Source: Clostridia bacterium
GTDB taxonomy: Bacteria; Bacillota; Clostridia; Oscillospirales; Acutalibacteraceae
Assembly (NCBI GenBank): GCA_900770165.1
Contig: CAAGJJ010000131.1
Location: 16,846-80,845 of the forward strand
DNA: 64,000 bases
Direction: 5' to 3'
Shown here: one piece after another, positions 1 through 8,399 of the stretch
Position numbering within the stretch: position 1 is the first letter of the stretch
How the letters are laid out: each line of letters starts with the position of its first letter
The notes under the pieces: model-generated
The model's database searches: none
Told to the model about the DNA's origin: nothing
The model's input: only the letters and a program-made list of their open reading frames with translations
Made by a program: the position numbers and the translations under genes

Positions 1-1
1 T

Positions 2-2701
2 GTTACATTTGGAAAAAATCCGAAGACACAAAGAGCGTTTAGGTGGTATACAAGTAGACATGTTGAGAAAAGCTTTATTTATATATCTAAATCGAAAGAT
101 TTTTCGGAATTTATAGAACTTAAGGCTGAGTATGAAAGCGTTTTAAATCCAAAAACCGTATATGATTTAGGGCCGTTGTCTAAGTATGCAGTAGTAAAAG
201 TCTCTAAATTTTCTTGTGTAGTATGTGATCTTGATTATGATACAAAGTACTATTATAAAGTAGGCGATATAAGTACAGGTAACATAAGTAATGTTATGAG
301 CTTTAAAACTGGAAAATCATCGAACTCTTTCACGTTTATTAGTTTAGCTGATTCGCAAGGGATGGTTAAATCTAATTACGATTTATTCAATAATACTTTT
401 AAGGCAGCAATAAAAAATTTTCCAGAAGCAGAATTTATTGCTCATTTAGGTGATTTTGTAGACGATGGAAATAATGAGGATTATTGGGAATGGCTGCTTG
501 AAAATGAGGTTTGGCAAAAGAATGTAGTTGTTCCAGTGGCCGGTAATCATGAAGCAAGAGTTAATCATGTTGTTTATGAATCTGGGGCGGAAAATTCAAT
601 TATAAGTCACTTTAATGTTCAGGGATATCCAAAACAAGATACTTCAACAGGAATATATTATTCTTTTGAATATGGAAATGCAACTTTTATAGTGTTTAAT
701 ACAAACGATTTAGACAAAGATAAAAAAATAGATATAAAGCAATATAAATGGGCATTAAGGGTTGCTAACAATGCTAAGACCAAATGGAAGATTGTATTAA
801 TTCATAAATCACCATATTCTAATGGACCTCATCATGATGATGACGATATTAAGGCCATGACTGAGCAGATAATTAATTTTTGTAGGGAAGCTAAAATTGA
901 TTTAGTAATTGCAGGACATGACCACGTTTTTGTTAGAACACCAGTATTAGTTAATGGAGAGAAATCGAGATATAACGATAAAATTATTAAAAAAAATGGT
1001 ATAAAATATGAAACGGCAATAAATCCTTTAGGTACATTATTTGTAGTTCCTGGTACATCTGGCGCTAAGAATTATAGCCAGGATATTTCTGCAATAATTC
1101 CAAGTGACGTTATGGAGCAGCCAAACTGTCCTGTATATTCGGCCATAACGGTTGAAGATGATATGTTATATTTTTTATCTTATAAATATAACGATGTTAA
1201 AGGTAGCTCATCTCTACTTGATAGCTATGCACTAGAAAAAACGAATATCGATTATATAAATGTAAAGAGCGCAAAAAACAAAGAAAAGATTAAAATAAAA
1301 AATGCATATAAAAAAATAAGAAATTCTTCTCAAATTATTGTTAGAAATAGATCTGAATTTATCCAGGCGCTAAATGATGAATCGATAGGAACTATTATTA
1401 CCGAGGGAAATGATATAAAAATAGAGACTATTTTTGGCAGAAAAAGAAATCAGGTTATAACTAGAGATATTTGTATTAGGGGAAGCTCATGTATATATAA
1501 TGTTACATTTAAAGTTAAAAAAGGGGCTACTTTGATTTTTAAAGATTTAGTTACAATTGATAATACAAGAACACAGGGTTCATTATTTCCAGCGTCTAAT
1601 TGTGTTGAATTATATGATGATTCGGTATTAGTAATGGACGATTACTCATCGTTAAGAACGGAATATGGAATGGGTATTAAGGGATTTTGTGTATTTATGT
1701 ATGGTAAGCGAGCTAAGGCGTATTTTAACAGTGAAAGTGAACAGTGGGGAGCTAAAGGAAGCGTATATGCAGTTCAAAAAGATTCTAAAATAGTAATAAA
1801 TTCTGGAAAGTTTAATAATAAAAGAAATAGGTATTCTATAAAGACTTGTGGGGAAATTATTATAAATGGCGGAAAAATAAAAAATTTACAAGCAATGCAT
1901 AGTTCTAGAGTCTATTTAAATAATGGTGTTATAGGGTTTAATGATAATCAGAATTCAAAAATATTTCTTACAATTTATAATAAGGCATATTTTTCAGGAG
2001 GACAAATTAAAGAAAAAAATGGCCCTTCTATTAATCTAGCAGATAAAAATGCAAGGTTGTATATAAGACCATTGCATGAAGGAGCTGTAAATATATGTGG
2101 TATGAAGCCATACCTAAGTAAGATAAAAACTGATAATTTTGAAAATGTAGTGTCGGTTCCTAATGCAGATATAGGAGAATCAGATTTTCAAGAGTATGAT
2201 AAAATGTTTATTAGTGGAGAAAAAATTTACGAGTTTGATGAATTAGTTGAGCTTAACTCAAAAGAGTTAAATACTGACCTGAAAGAAAATTATATAAAGG
2301 CTTCTTTACCTAAAGGTGATTTATATGTGTGGGCTAGAAAATTGTATGTTTCAGATAACAAAAATGTGGACCATTTTAAATGTAGTTCTGGGGCAAAGGC
2401 TTTTATTTATTCAGACTTAAGACATATTACAAATTATCCTGTGGAAAAAATATATATAGAAAAAGTCGATACATTGAAATTTTCTAAGGAAGATGAAAAT
2501 AAATATCAGTTAAACTATATTTCATATCCAGAAAAAGCACTTAATGACAAAGTGTATTGGTCTGTGGACGATACAGAAATAGCAGAGATTGATAATAGTG
2601 GACTGTTAACAATAAAGGGGCCAGGAAAATTTAGAGTAAATGCAGTTTTAATGAGTAATAGTAATGTGTTTTGTCGGCGAGAAATTAACGTTATAAGGTG
2701 A
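2..2701 (+). CDS. Secreted metallophosphoesterase (purple acid phosphatase-like), 5'-truncated
   Basis: The frame is open from base 2, so the gene starts before the window; the first in-frame TTG at 176 is internal. The N-terminal part (RAFRWYTS near base 40) resembles the Fn3-like N-terminal domain of purple acid phosphatases. A calcineurin-like metallophosphoesterase domain follows, with LADSQ (Asp at base 350), GDFVD (about 449), GNHE (about 542), a lone His (about 803) and GHDH (about 914) as metal ligands. After base 1300 come about 300 residues of short Asn/Gly-rich strands, like a right-handed beta-helix, and a C-terminal Ig-like (BIG2-type) segment near 2540-2690. It probably acts on phosphoesters outside the cell, but the signal peptide is outside the window and the substrate is unknown. 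Confidence 0.85.
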   Translation, partial: VTFGKNPKTQRAFRWYTSRHVEKSFIYISKSKDFSEFIELKAEYESVLNPKTVYDLGPLSKYAVVKVSKFSCVVCDLDYDTKYYYKVGDISTGNISNVMSFKTGKSSNSFTFISLADSQGMVKSNYDLFNNTFKAAIKNFPEAEFIAHLGDFVDDGNNEDYWEWLLENEVWQKNVVVPVAGNHEARVNHVVYESGAENSIISHFNVQGYPKQDTSTGIYYSFEYGNATFIVFNTNDLDKDKKIDIKQYKWALRVANNAKTKWKIVLIHKSPYSNGPHHDDDDIKAMTEQIINFCREAKIDLVIAGHDHVFVRTPVLVNGEKSRYNDKIIKKNGIKYETAINPLGTLFVVPGTSGAKNYSQDISAIIPSDVMEQPNCPVYSAITVEDDMLYFLSYKYNDVKGSSSLLDSYALEKTNIDYINVKSAKNKEKIKIKNAYKKIRNSSQIIVRNRSEFIQALNDESIGTIITEGNDIKIETIFGRKRNQVITRDICIRGSSCIYNVTFKVKKGATLIFKDLVTIDNTRTQGSLFPASNCVELYDDSVLVMDDYSSLRTEYGMGIKGFCVFMYGKRAKAYFNSESEQWGAKGSVYAVQKDSKIVINSGKFNNKRNRYSIKTCGEIIINGGKIKNLQAMHSSRVYLNNGVIGFNDNQNSKIFLTIYNKAYFSGGQIKEKNGPSINLADKNARLYIRPLHEGAVNICGMKPYLSKIKTDNFENVVSVPNADIGESDFQEYDKMFISGEKIYEFDELVELNSKELNTDLKENYIKASLPKGDLYVWARKLYVSDNKNVDHFKCSSGAKAFIYSDLRHITNYPVEKIYIEKVDTLKFSKEDENKYQLNYISYPEKALNDKVYWSVDDTEIAEIDNSGLLTIKGPGKFRVNAVLMSNSNVFCRREINVIR

Positions 2702-2728
2702 GTTAGGCAATAATTATGGGGTGAAATA

Positions 2729-3565
2729 ATGAATGCAAATTTTGGAGAAAGGTCATATAATAAGGGATTATCTAGAAGCCAGATATTAAAGAGGAGACAG
2801 CAATTTAAAAGAAAATTAATAATTAAAAGAACTGCTGTTTGTATTTCTATATTACTAATTTTTACGGCTCTTATTATAGCTTCAGTCTTGTTTTTTTATA
2901 TTGCTATTAATAATGGAGATGAGTTTTACCAAGAAGAAAATACGAATATGGTAGAAGAAGTTCCTGTTAATACATTTAGTATAAATGATGAAGGAGATTT
3001 CAGTACTTGGAATGAAAATTGTGATTTTAATTTGGTAGTCGTTAATAAAAATAATGGATTACCAGATAATTTCAAAGAAGATCTTGTTGATTTTAGAGGA
3101 GTTAAAATTGATAGAAGAATAGAGGAAAATCTTTCTAAAATGATGGATGATGCTGAAAAAGATTCTATTAGTTTATGGATATCGTCTGCATATAGAGATG
3201 TAAAACTACAGGCAGAAATAATGGATGATGAAATTTACAAAAATATGCAAGAAGGACACACAAAAGAAGAATCGGAAGAATTAGCTAAAAAGTTAATATC
3301 TGAACCGGGCAAGAGTGAACATCATACTGGCCTTGCTATTGACTTTAATGGTGTAAGTGATGATTTTTGCAATACAGATGTTTACAAGTGGCTTATTGAA
3401 AATGCTCAAAATTATGGATTTATTTTGAGATATCCTGAAAGCAAAAAGGAAATTACCGGGATAAATTTTGAACCATGGCATTTTAGGTATGTTGGAGTAT
3501 ACACTGCGAAGGCTATGCATGGTAAGGATATTTGTTTAGAGGAATATGTAGATAGCATAAAATAA
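2729..3565 (+). CDS. D-alanyl-D-alanine carboxypeptidase, VanY/M15B family
   Basis: 278 aa. An Arg/Lys-rich N-terminus and one membrane segment (residues about 34-60) anchor the protein with its catalytic domain outside. The M15B zinc signature SxHxxGxAxD is present (S196, H198, D205), and EPWHFR supplies the third ligand (H251). Such enzymes trim the terminal D-Ala of peptidoglycan stem peptides. ATG is preceded by GGGGTGA. It lies 27 bases after the phosphoesterase and 44 bases before gltX, all in the same direction. No vanHAX-like genes are nearby, so cell-wall maturation is more likely than glycopeptide resistance. Confidence 0.88.
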   Translation: MNANFGERSYNKGLSRSQILKRRQQFKRKLIIKRTAVCISILLIFTALIIASVLFFYIAINNGDEFYQEENTNMVEEVPVNTFSINDEGDFSTWNENCDFNLVVVNKNNGLPDNFKEDLVDFRGVKIDRRIEENLSKMMDDAEKDSISLWISSAYRDVKLQAEIMDDEIYKNMQEGHTKEESEELAKKLISEPGKSEHHTGLAIDFNGVSDDFCNTDVYKWLIENAQNYGFILRYPESKKEITGINFEPWHFRYVGVYTAKAMHGKDICLEEYVDSIK

Positions 3566-3574
3566 AAATTATAT

Positions 3575-3612
3575 AAGGAGGGTGGGTATAGGATATCTAT
3601 ACCAATAATATG
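3575..3612 (+). promoter_or_regulatory. Shine-Dalgarno, hairpin and start codon arrangement of gltX
   Basis: AAGGAGGG (3575-3582) is 27 bases from the gltX ATG at 3610, too far for normal initiation. Between them lies a perfect 7-bp stem, GGTATAG (3585-3591) with CTATACC (3597-3603), and a 5-base loop. If the stem folds, the effective spacing is 8 bases, which is ideal. No U-run follows, so it is not a terminator. A stop codon at 3589-3591 in the gltX frame excludes a much earlier start. Confidence 0.6.
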
Positions 3613-5085
3613 GGTAATTTGAAAGTTAGAACAAGGTTTGCACCGAGTCCAACAGGATTTATGCACATAGGAAACCTAAGGACGGCTCTTTATGAGTATC
3701 TTATAGCTAAGTCACAGGATGGTGATTTTGTATTAAGGATAGAAGATACAGATAGGGAAAGGTTAGTAGACGGGGCCGAAGATGTAATATATAAAACACT
3801 TAAAAGTGTTGGTTTAGAGCATGACGAAGGCCCTGATATTGGGGGAAAATACGGACCGTATGTTCAGAGTGAAAGAAAAGACATGTATAAGCCATATGCT
3901 GAACAACTTGTACGTGAAGGTAAGGCATATTATTGTTTTTGTAGTAAGGAACGGTTGGAATCACTTAAAAGTGAGAACTCAGAAAACGGAGATTTTAATT
4001 CGGGGTATGATAGACATTGCAGAGACCTGCCTAAAGAGGAAGTCGAGAGCCTTTTAGCGCAAGGCATTCCTTATGTTATAAGACAAAAAATGCCGATTGA
4101 AGGTTCGACAACATTTGAAGATGCTGTTTTTGGAACAATTACAGTTGAAAATAGTGAATTACAAGATCAAATACTAATAAAAGCAGATGGATATCCTACA
4201 TATAATTTTGCAAATGTTATTGATGACCACACAATGAACATTACACATGTGGTTAGGGGATGCGAGTATTTATCTTCTACTCCTAAGTATAATTTATTAT
4301 ATGAAGCTTTTGGGTGGGACATACCTACTTATATACATTTGCCTTTGATAATGGGAAAAGATAAAGATGGTAATATCTCAAAACTATCTAAACGCCACGG
4401 AGCAACGGGCTTTGAGGATCTTATAGATGAAGGGTATCTTCCTGAAGCTATAATAAATTATATAGCTTTATTGGGTTGGTGCCCGAAGGATAATAGAGAA
4501 AAATTCACCTTGCAGGAACTTACAGAGTATTTTGAAATAGCAGGAATAAGTAAGTCGCCAGCTATTTTCGATTATGATAAGCTTTCTTGGTTTAATGGTG
4601 AATATATTAGGGGCAAATCGCTCGAAGAGTTTACACAAATAGCCTCGCCTTATTTACAAAAGACTTTAGGAGATGCAAAAATATCTTTTGAAAAGGTTGC
4701 TGCTATTTTACAGAAGAGGGTTACTCAATTAACACAAATCCCTGAAATGGTCGACTTTCTTGGAGCATTACCGGAATATGATGTTAGTCTTTTTGTTAAT
4801 AAAAAGAGCAAGACTACTCTTGAAAATTCAAAACAAGTGTTAGAAAAAGTAGTAAAAGAGTTAGAGTCTTTAAATAGTTGGGGATATGATAAAATTCACG
4901 ATTGCCTTATTGATCTTGCTAAAAAGATGGAACTTAAAAATGGTACAGTTATGTGGCCTACTAGGATAGCTGTTGCCGGAAAAACAGTAACTCCAGGTGG
5001 TGCTATAGAAATTTTAGACATCTTAGGACGAGATGAATCTATTAGAAGGATTAATTTCGGAATTGATAAATTAAGCAACATTTAA
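3610..5085 (+). CDS. gltX: Glutamyl-tRNA synthetase
   Basis: 491 aa, normal length. It charges tRNA-Glu with glutamate in the cytoplasm. The class I signature appears at residues about 11-20 (SPTGFMHIGN) and the KMSKS loop as KLSKR near residue 260. The C-terminal helical anticodon-binding domain is complete. The start MGNLKVRTRFAPSPTG fits the family, but its ribosome-binding site is separated by a hairpin (see 3575-3612). The next gene is glnS, so this cell charges tRNA-Gln directly and this enzyme may be of the discriminating type; that is inference. Confidence 0.97.
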   Translation: MGNLKVRTRFAPSPTGFMHIGNLRTALYEYLIAKSQDGDFVLRIEDTDRERLVDGAEDVIYKTLKSVGLEHDEGPDIGGKYGPYVQSERKDMYKPYAEQLVREGKAYYCFCSKERLESLKSENSENGDFNSGYDRHCRDLPKEEVESLLAQGIPYVIRQKMPIEGSTTFEDAVFGTITVENSELQDQILIKADGYPTYNFANVIDDHTMNITHVVRGCEYLSSTPKYNLLYEAFGWDIPTYIHLPLIMGKDKDGNISKLSKRHGATGFEDLIDEGYLPEAIINYIALLGWCPKDNREKFTLQELTEYFEIAGISKSPAIFDYDKLSWFNGEYIRGKSLEEFTQIASPYLQKTLGDAKISFEKVAAILQKRVTQLTQIPEMVDFLGALPEYDVSLFVNKKSKTTLENSKQVLEKVVKELESLNSWGYDKIHDCLIDLAKKMELKNGTVMWPTRIAVAGKTVTPGGAIEILDILGRDESIRRINFGIDKLSNI

Positions 5086-5116
5086 TTTTAGACTATTAAA
5101 GGAAGTGTGATAATAG

Positions 5117-6808
5117 ATGGCAGAGGGTTTAGAAAAAGAAGAGATAATAGAAGAAAGCAATTTTATTCATGAGTTTATAAAGAAAGATATTGCAGAAGGA
5201 GGACAGTTTGAAGGGAAAACCGTTCATACACGTTTTCCTCCGGAACCAAATGGATATCTTCATATAGGCCACGCTAAGGCTATATGTATAAATTTCGATA
5301 CTGCAAAAAAATTTGGCGGTAAATGCAACTTAAGGATGGATGACACAAATCCAACTAAGGAAGATGTAGAATATGTAGATGCAATTAAAGAGGATATACA
5401 TTGGTTAGGGTTTGACTGGGGAGATGATTTTTACTTTGCGTCGCAATATTTTGACAAAATGTATGAATTTGCGGTTGATCTTATAAAAAAGGGCCTTGCT
5501 TATGTTTGTGAACTTGATGCAGATCAGGTTAGAGCAAATAGGGGAGATCTTAATAATCCTGCAGTTAGCCCATATAGGGATAGGCCAGTTGAAGAAAGTC
5601 TTGATTTATTTGAGAGAATGAAAAATGGTGAATTTGAAGACGGAAAAATGACATTGAGGGCTAAAATAGATTTGGCTTCTGGAAACTTTAATATGAGAGA
5701 TCCCGTGCTATACAGAATTAATAGAATTAAACACCACAGAACAGGGGATAAATGGTGTATTTATCCAATGTATGATTTTGCACACCCTATTGAAGATGCG
5801 CTGGAAGGGATTACTCATTCTCTTTGTTCACTTGAGTTTGAGGACCATAGACCATTATACGATTGGGTTAAGAATAACGTAGATGTTAAAGATAAACCAC
5901 GTCAGATAGAATTTTCTCGACTCGGCATTAACCACACTGTTATGAGTAAAAGGAAATTGAGAACATTAGTTGAAAATGGAATAGTAAGCGGCTGGGATGA
6001 CCCAAGAATGCCAACGCTATGTGGGCTTAGAAGGAGAGGCTATACTCCTGAATCTATAAGAAACTTTTGTTCAAGGATAGGTGTCTCAAAGGTTATAAGT
6101 ACAGTTGACTACGCTTTCTTAGAGCATTGTTTAAGAGAAGATTTAAACTTAAGGGCTCAACGTGTTATGGCTGTGATAGACCCTATTAAGCTTATAATAA
6201 CTAATTATCCTGAAGACAAAGTTGAAGAGTTTGAAGTGGAGAATAATCCTAACAGACCTGAAGACGGCAAGAGAACGGTTACTTTTTCAAGAGAGTTGTT
6301 TATTGAAAGAGACGATTTTATGGAAGAACCCGTTAAAAAGTATTTTAGATTATTCCCGGGAAATGAAGTCAGGCTGAAAACTACTTATGTTGTTAAGTGT
6401 ACCGGATGCAAAAAGGACGAAAATGGAAATGTATTGGAAGTTTATGCTGAATATGACCCTGAAACAAGAGGAGGCAGCACTCCAGATGGAAGAAAGGTAA
6501 GAGGTACTATCCACTGGGCCGATGCAAAAACATGCCTTGATGCCGAAGTTAGAATGTATGATAATTTGTTTTTAGATCCTGATCCCGATGGAGCTGGGAA
6601 AGATTTTATGGAATGCATAAATCCCAATTCTTTGAAAGTTCTAAAAAATTGTAAGGTTGAAAATTTCTTAAAGGATGCAGAAGCACCGGCGTTTTATCAA
6701 TTTATGAGATTAGGATATTTTTGTTTAGACAGTAAAGATAGTAAGCCTGGTCACCTTGTGTTTAATAGATCTGTTTCTTTAAAAGATGGCTTTAAAAATA
6801 AAAAATAG
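5117..6808 (+). CDS. glnS: Glutaminyl-tRNA synthetase
   Basis: 563 aa, typical of bacterial GlnRS. It ligates glutamine to tRNA-Gln. The HIGH motif is in PPEPNGYLHIGHAKA (about residues 41-55) and the KMSKS-like loop is VMSKRK (about residue 276). The catalytic core and the C-terminal beta-barrel anticodon-binding domains are present. It starts 31 bases after gltX and probably shares its transcript. Many Bacillota lack GlnRS and use GatCAB amidation instead; GlnRS is generally held to have reached bacteria by transfer from eukaryotes. A strong hairpin ends the unit. Confidence 0.97.
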   Translation: MAEGLEKEEIIEESNFIHEFIKKDIAEGGQFEGKTVHTRFPPEPNGYLHIGHAKAICINFDTAKKFGGKCNLRMDDTNPTKEDVEYVDAIKEDIHWLGFDWGDDFYFASQYFDKMYEFAVDLIKKGLAYVCELDADQVRANRGDLNNPAVSPYRDRPVEESLDLFERMKNGEFEDGKMTLRAKIDLASGNFNMRDPVLYRINRIKHHRTGDKWCIYPMYDFAHPIEDALEGITHSLCSLEFEDHRPLYDWVKNNVDVKDKPRQIEFSRLGINHTVMSKRKLRTLVENGIVSGWDDPRMPTLCGLRRRGYTPESIRNFCSRIGVSKVISTVDYAFLEHCLREDLNLRAQRVMAVIDPIKLIITNYPEDKVEEFEVENNPNRPEDGKRTVTFSRELFIERDDFMEEPVKKYFRLFPGNEVRLKTTYVVKCTGCKKDENGNVLEVYAEYDPETRGGSTPDGRKVRGTIHWADAKTCLDAEVRMYDNLFLDPDPDGAGKDFMECINPNSLKVLKNCKVENFLKDAEAPAFYQFMRLGYFCLDSKDSKPGHLVFNRSVSLKDGFKNKK

Positions 6809-6813
6809 CAAAT

Positions 6814-6845
6814 AATAACTGCCATATTCTTATGGCAGTTATTTT
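6814..6845. terminator. Bidirectional terminator between glnS and the biotin ligase
   Basis: A 13-bp perfect stem (6814-6826 with 6831-6843) has a 4-base loop. T-rich sequence follows on the plus strand, and A/T-rich sequence lies on the other side for minus-strand use. It sits exactly between two convergent genes, touching the biotin ligase stop codon at 6844. Confidence 0.85.
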
Positions 6846-7599
6846 AGTATATCCCCTGAACAACAACTTCACAGGAGTTTATATTCATTTCTTTAAAGTC
6901 ATTTGTTATAACTATAAGGTTTCCCTTACTATCTATATCTTTTGAAAACGCCTCAATATCACCATCTAGTCTTTTAATAGTAACATTTCTATTAATTGAT
7001 ACGCATAGATTTTTGTATTCGTTAATAACTTCACCAAATTTATTTGACAATAGTCGATTGTAGTAGAAAGAAAAGTTTTTTAGTATTTCTTGCACAATGT
7101 TTTTACAGTCGATAATTTTATGTGTTTCAATATATAACGAAGTTGCTTTCTGTGCTAATTCATTTTCAAATTTCTTGTTGTTTATATTAATGCCAATGCC
7201 TAGGATGATGGATGATAATTTATTAGAGTATATTATTGATTCCAACAAAATTCCACATACTTTTTTATTTTCTATAATAATATCGTTGGGCCATTTTATT
7301 AAGGCTTTATTATTTGCAAATTTATTTATAGATTTACAAATAGATAATCCAGATATTAGAGATAAGGATGATATATTTGAAGAGGGCAAGTTTGAATTAA
7401 AAAGTATAGACATGTAAAGCCCATCTTTACTGCTAGAAACCCATTCTCTATTTAAACGACCTCTGCCTGAAGTTTGTTCTTTTGCAATAAAAACTTTAGG
7501 ATGTTCTAAATAAGCAGATGCATGCCGTTTGGCTTCTAAATTTGTTGAATCAATTTTATCGTATAAAAAAAGTGAAGATGGCTGCTTATTGGAATACAA
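6844..7599 (-). CDS. birA: Biotin--[acetyl-CoA-carboxylase] ligase, no HTH domain
   Basis: 251 aa from a TTG start. It activates biotin with ATP and attaches it to the carrier lysine of biotin-dependent carboxylases. Visible motifs are DSTN, the biotinyl-AMP loop GRGRLNREW, KWPND, GILLE and GIGINI. There is no N-terminal winged helix, so it is catalytic only and not the bio repressor type. The TTG has no good ribosome-binding site. AGGAGT at 7643-7638 (minus strand) instead points to an in-frame ATT at 7629-7627, which would add 10 family-like residues (MLDFSNIIND). The true 5' end may therefore be 7629. Confidence 0.92.
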   Translation of the reverse strand: MYSNKQPSSLFLYDKIDSTNLEAKRHASAYLEHPKVFIAKEQTSGRGRLNREWVSSSKDGLYMSILFNSNLPSSNISSLSLISGLSICKSINKFANNKALIKWPNDIIIENKKVCGILLESIIYSNKLSSIILGIGININNKKFENELAQKATSLYIETHKIIDCKNIVQEILKNFSFYYNRLLSNKFGEVINEYKNLCVSINRNVTIKRLDGDIEAFSKDIDSKGNLIVITNDFKEMNINSCEVVVQGIY

Positions 7600-7646
7600 A
7601 TCATTTATTATATTTGAAAAATCTAAAATATATATCTACTCCTAAA

Positions 7647-8024
7647 TTAAGCATTAATAACAATGCCATATTTATTTGATACATCAGCTAAACCTTCTGC
7701 AATTTCCTCTTTTGTAAAATCGTTTAATTCAAGGGTTGCATCGTCGAGCTTAGTTAGTCTTGAATAGAAGTCTATTGCTACTTCAAGATATTTTTTATTA
7801 TCTAAATCTAAAGAATCAAACAATAAATCTTCAGCTTCATTTATTTTATTTTCATTTATTAAGTTTACTAGTTTATTATGTAATTTGTCTGTATCTGATA
7901 AATTCTCTTTTTCAATAATTTTATACTCTGTGGATTTCTTTTTAAATACACTTTCAGCAATATATCTTGCAATTAATTCTATTTGTCTCATTATAAAATC
8001 TTGTTGAAATCTGTTACCAAACAT
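7647..8024 (-). CDS. DUF6483-like cytoplasmic protein of unknown function
   Basis: 125 aa, acidic, predicted all-helical and without membrane segments. The N-terminal QQDFIMRQIELIARYIAE resembles the start of the DUF6483 family as I remember it; that assignment is from memory. The rest looks like helical hairpins (for example NKLVNLINENKINEAEDLLF). It lies just upstream of the biotin ligase on the same strand with a clear GGGAGG ribosome-binding site. No function can be assigned. Confidence 0.7.
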   Translation of the reverse strand: MFGNRFQQDFIMRQIELIARYIAESVFKKKSTEYKIIEKENLSDTDKLHNKLVNLINENKINEAEDLLFDSLDLDNKKYLEVAIDFYSRLTKLDDATLELNDFTKEEIAEGLADVSNKYGIVINA

Positions 8025-8129
8025 ATTTTACCTCCCGACTTTATTATAAATTATTATATCATATTATTTTATTGTTGTATATTTTAAAAATTATATAAAT
8101 GAAAATTAAAGTATACTGTGTAAGAGCTA

Positions 8130-8159
8130 TTGATATATATGGTAATAAAGTGATATAAT
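8130..8159 (+). promoter_or_regulatory. Predicted sigma-A promoter for DUF951-prfA
   Basis: TTGATA (8130-8135) and TATAAT (8154-8159) are separated by 18 bases, 32 bases upstream of the DUF951 start. The region lies between divergent genes, which supports a promoter here. Confidence 0.6.
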
Positions 8160-8191
8160 AATTAAAAATATTACTATTTTGTGGGGTGTGT

Positions 8192-8377
8192 ATGGATATT
8201 AGTGTTGGAGATATTTTAACTCTAAAAAAAACTCATCCATGCGGAGGCAAGCAATTTTTAGTTGTTAGAGCCGGAATGGATTTTAGAATAAAGTGTCTTT
8301 CTTGTAATCATGAAATAGTTTTGATTAGGGGCAAATTAGAAAAAATGATAAAGAAGATTGATAAACATAGTCTTTAG
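8192..8377 (+). CDS. DUF951 family protein
   Basis: 61 aa from ATG 8192, preceded by GGGGTG; an in-frame GTG at 8186 is less well placed. It shows the DUF951 pattern: VGDIL, KKTHPCGG, a central W-less beta core, KCLSCNHEI and a basic end. The Cys residues (HPCGG and CLSC) could form a zinc ribbon. The family is a small conserved protein of Bacillota with no established role, often near translation or chromosome genes. Its end overlaps the extended frame of prfA, so the two are probably cotranscribed. Confidence 0.85.
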   Translation: MDISVGDILTLKKTHPCGGKQFLVVRAGMDFRIKCLSCNHEIVLIRGKLEKMIKKIDKHSL

Positions 8378-8399
8378 TATTAGAAAGTGGTGTAAAAAA

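Noticed and set aside
2729..3565. Glycopeptide resistance operon from the VanY-like gene
   Set aside because: No vanH, vanA, vanX, vanS or vanR-like genes are nearby; housekeeping carboxypeptidases have the same fold.
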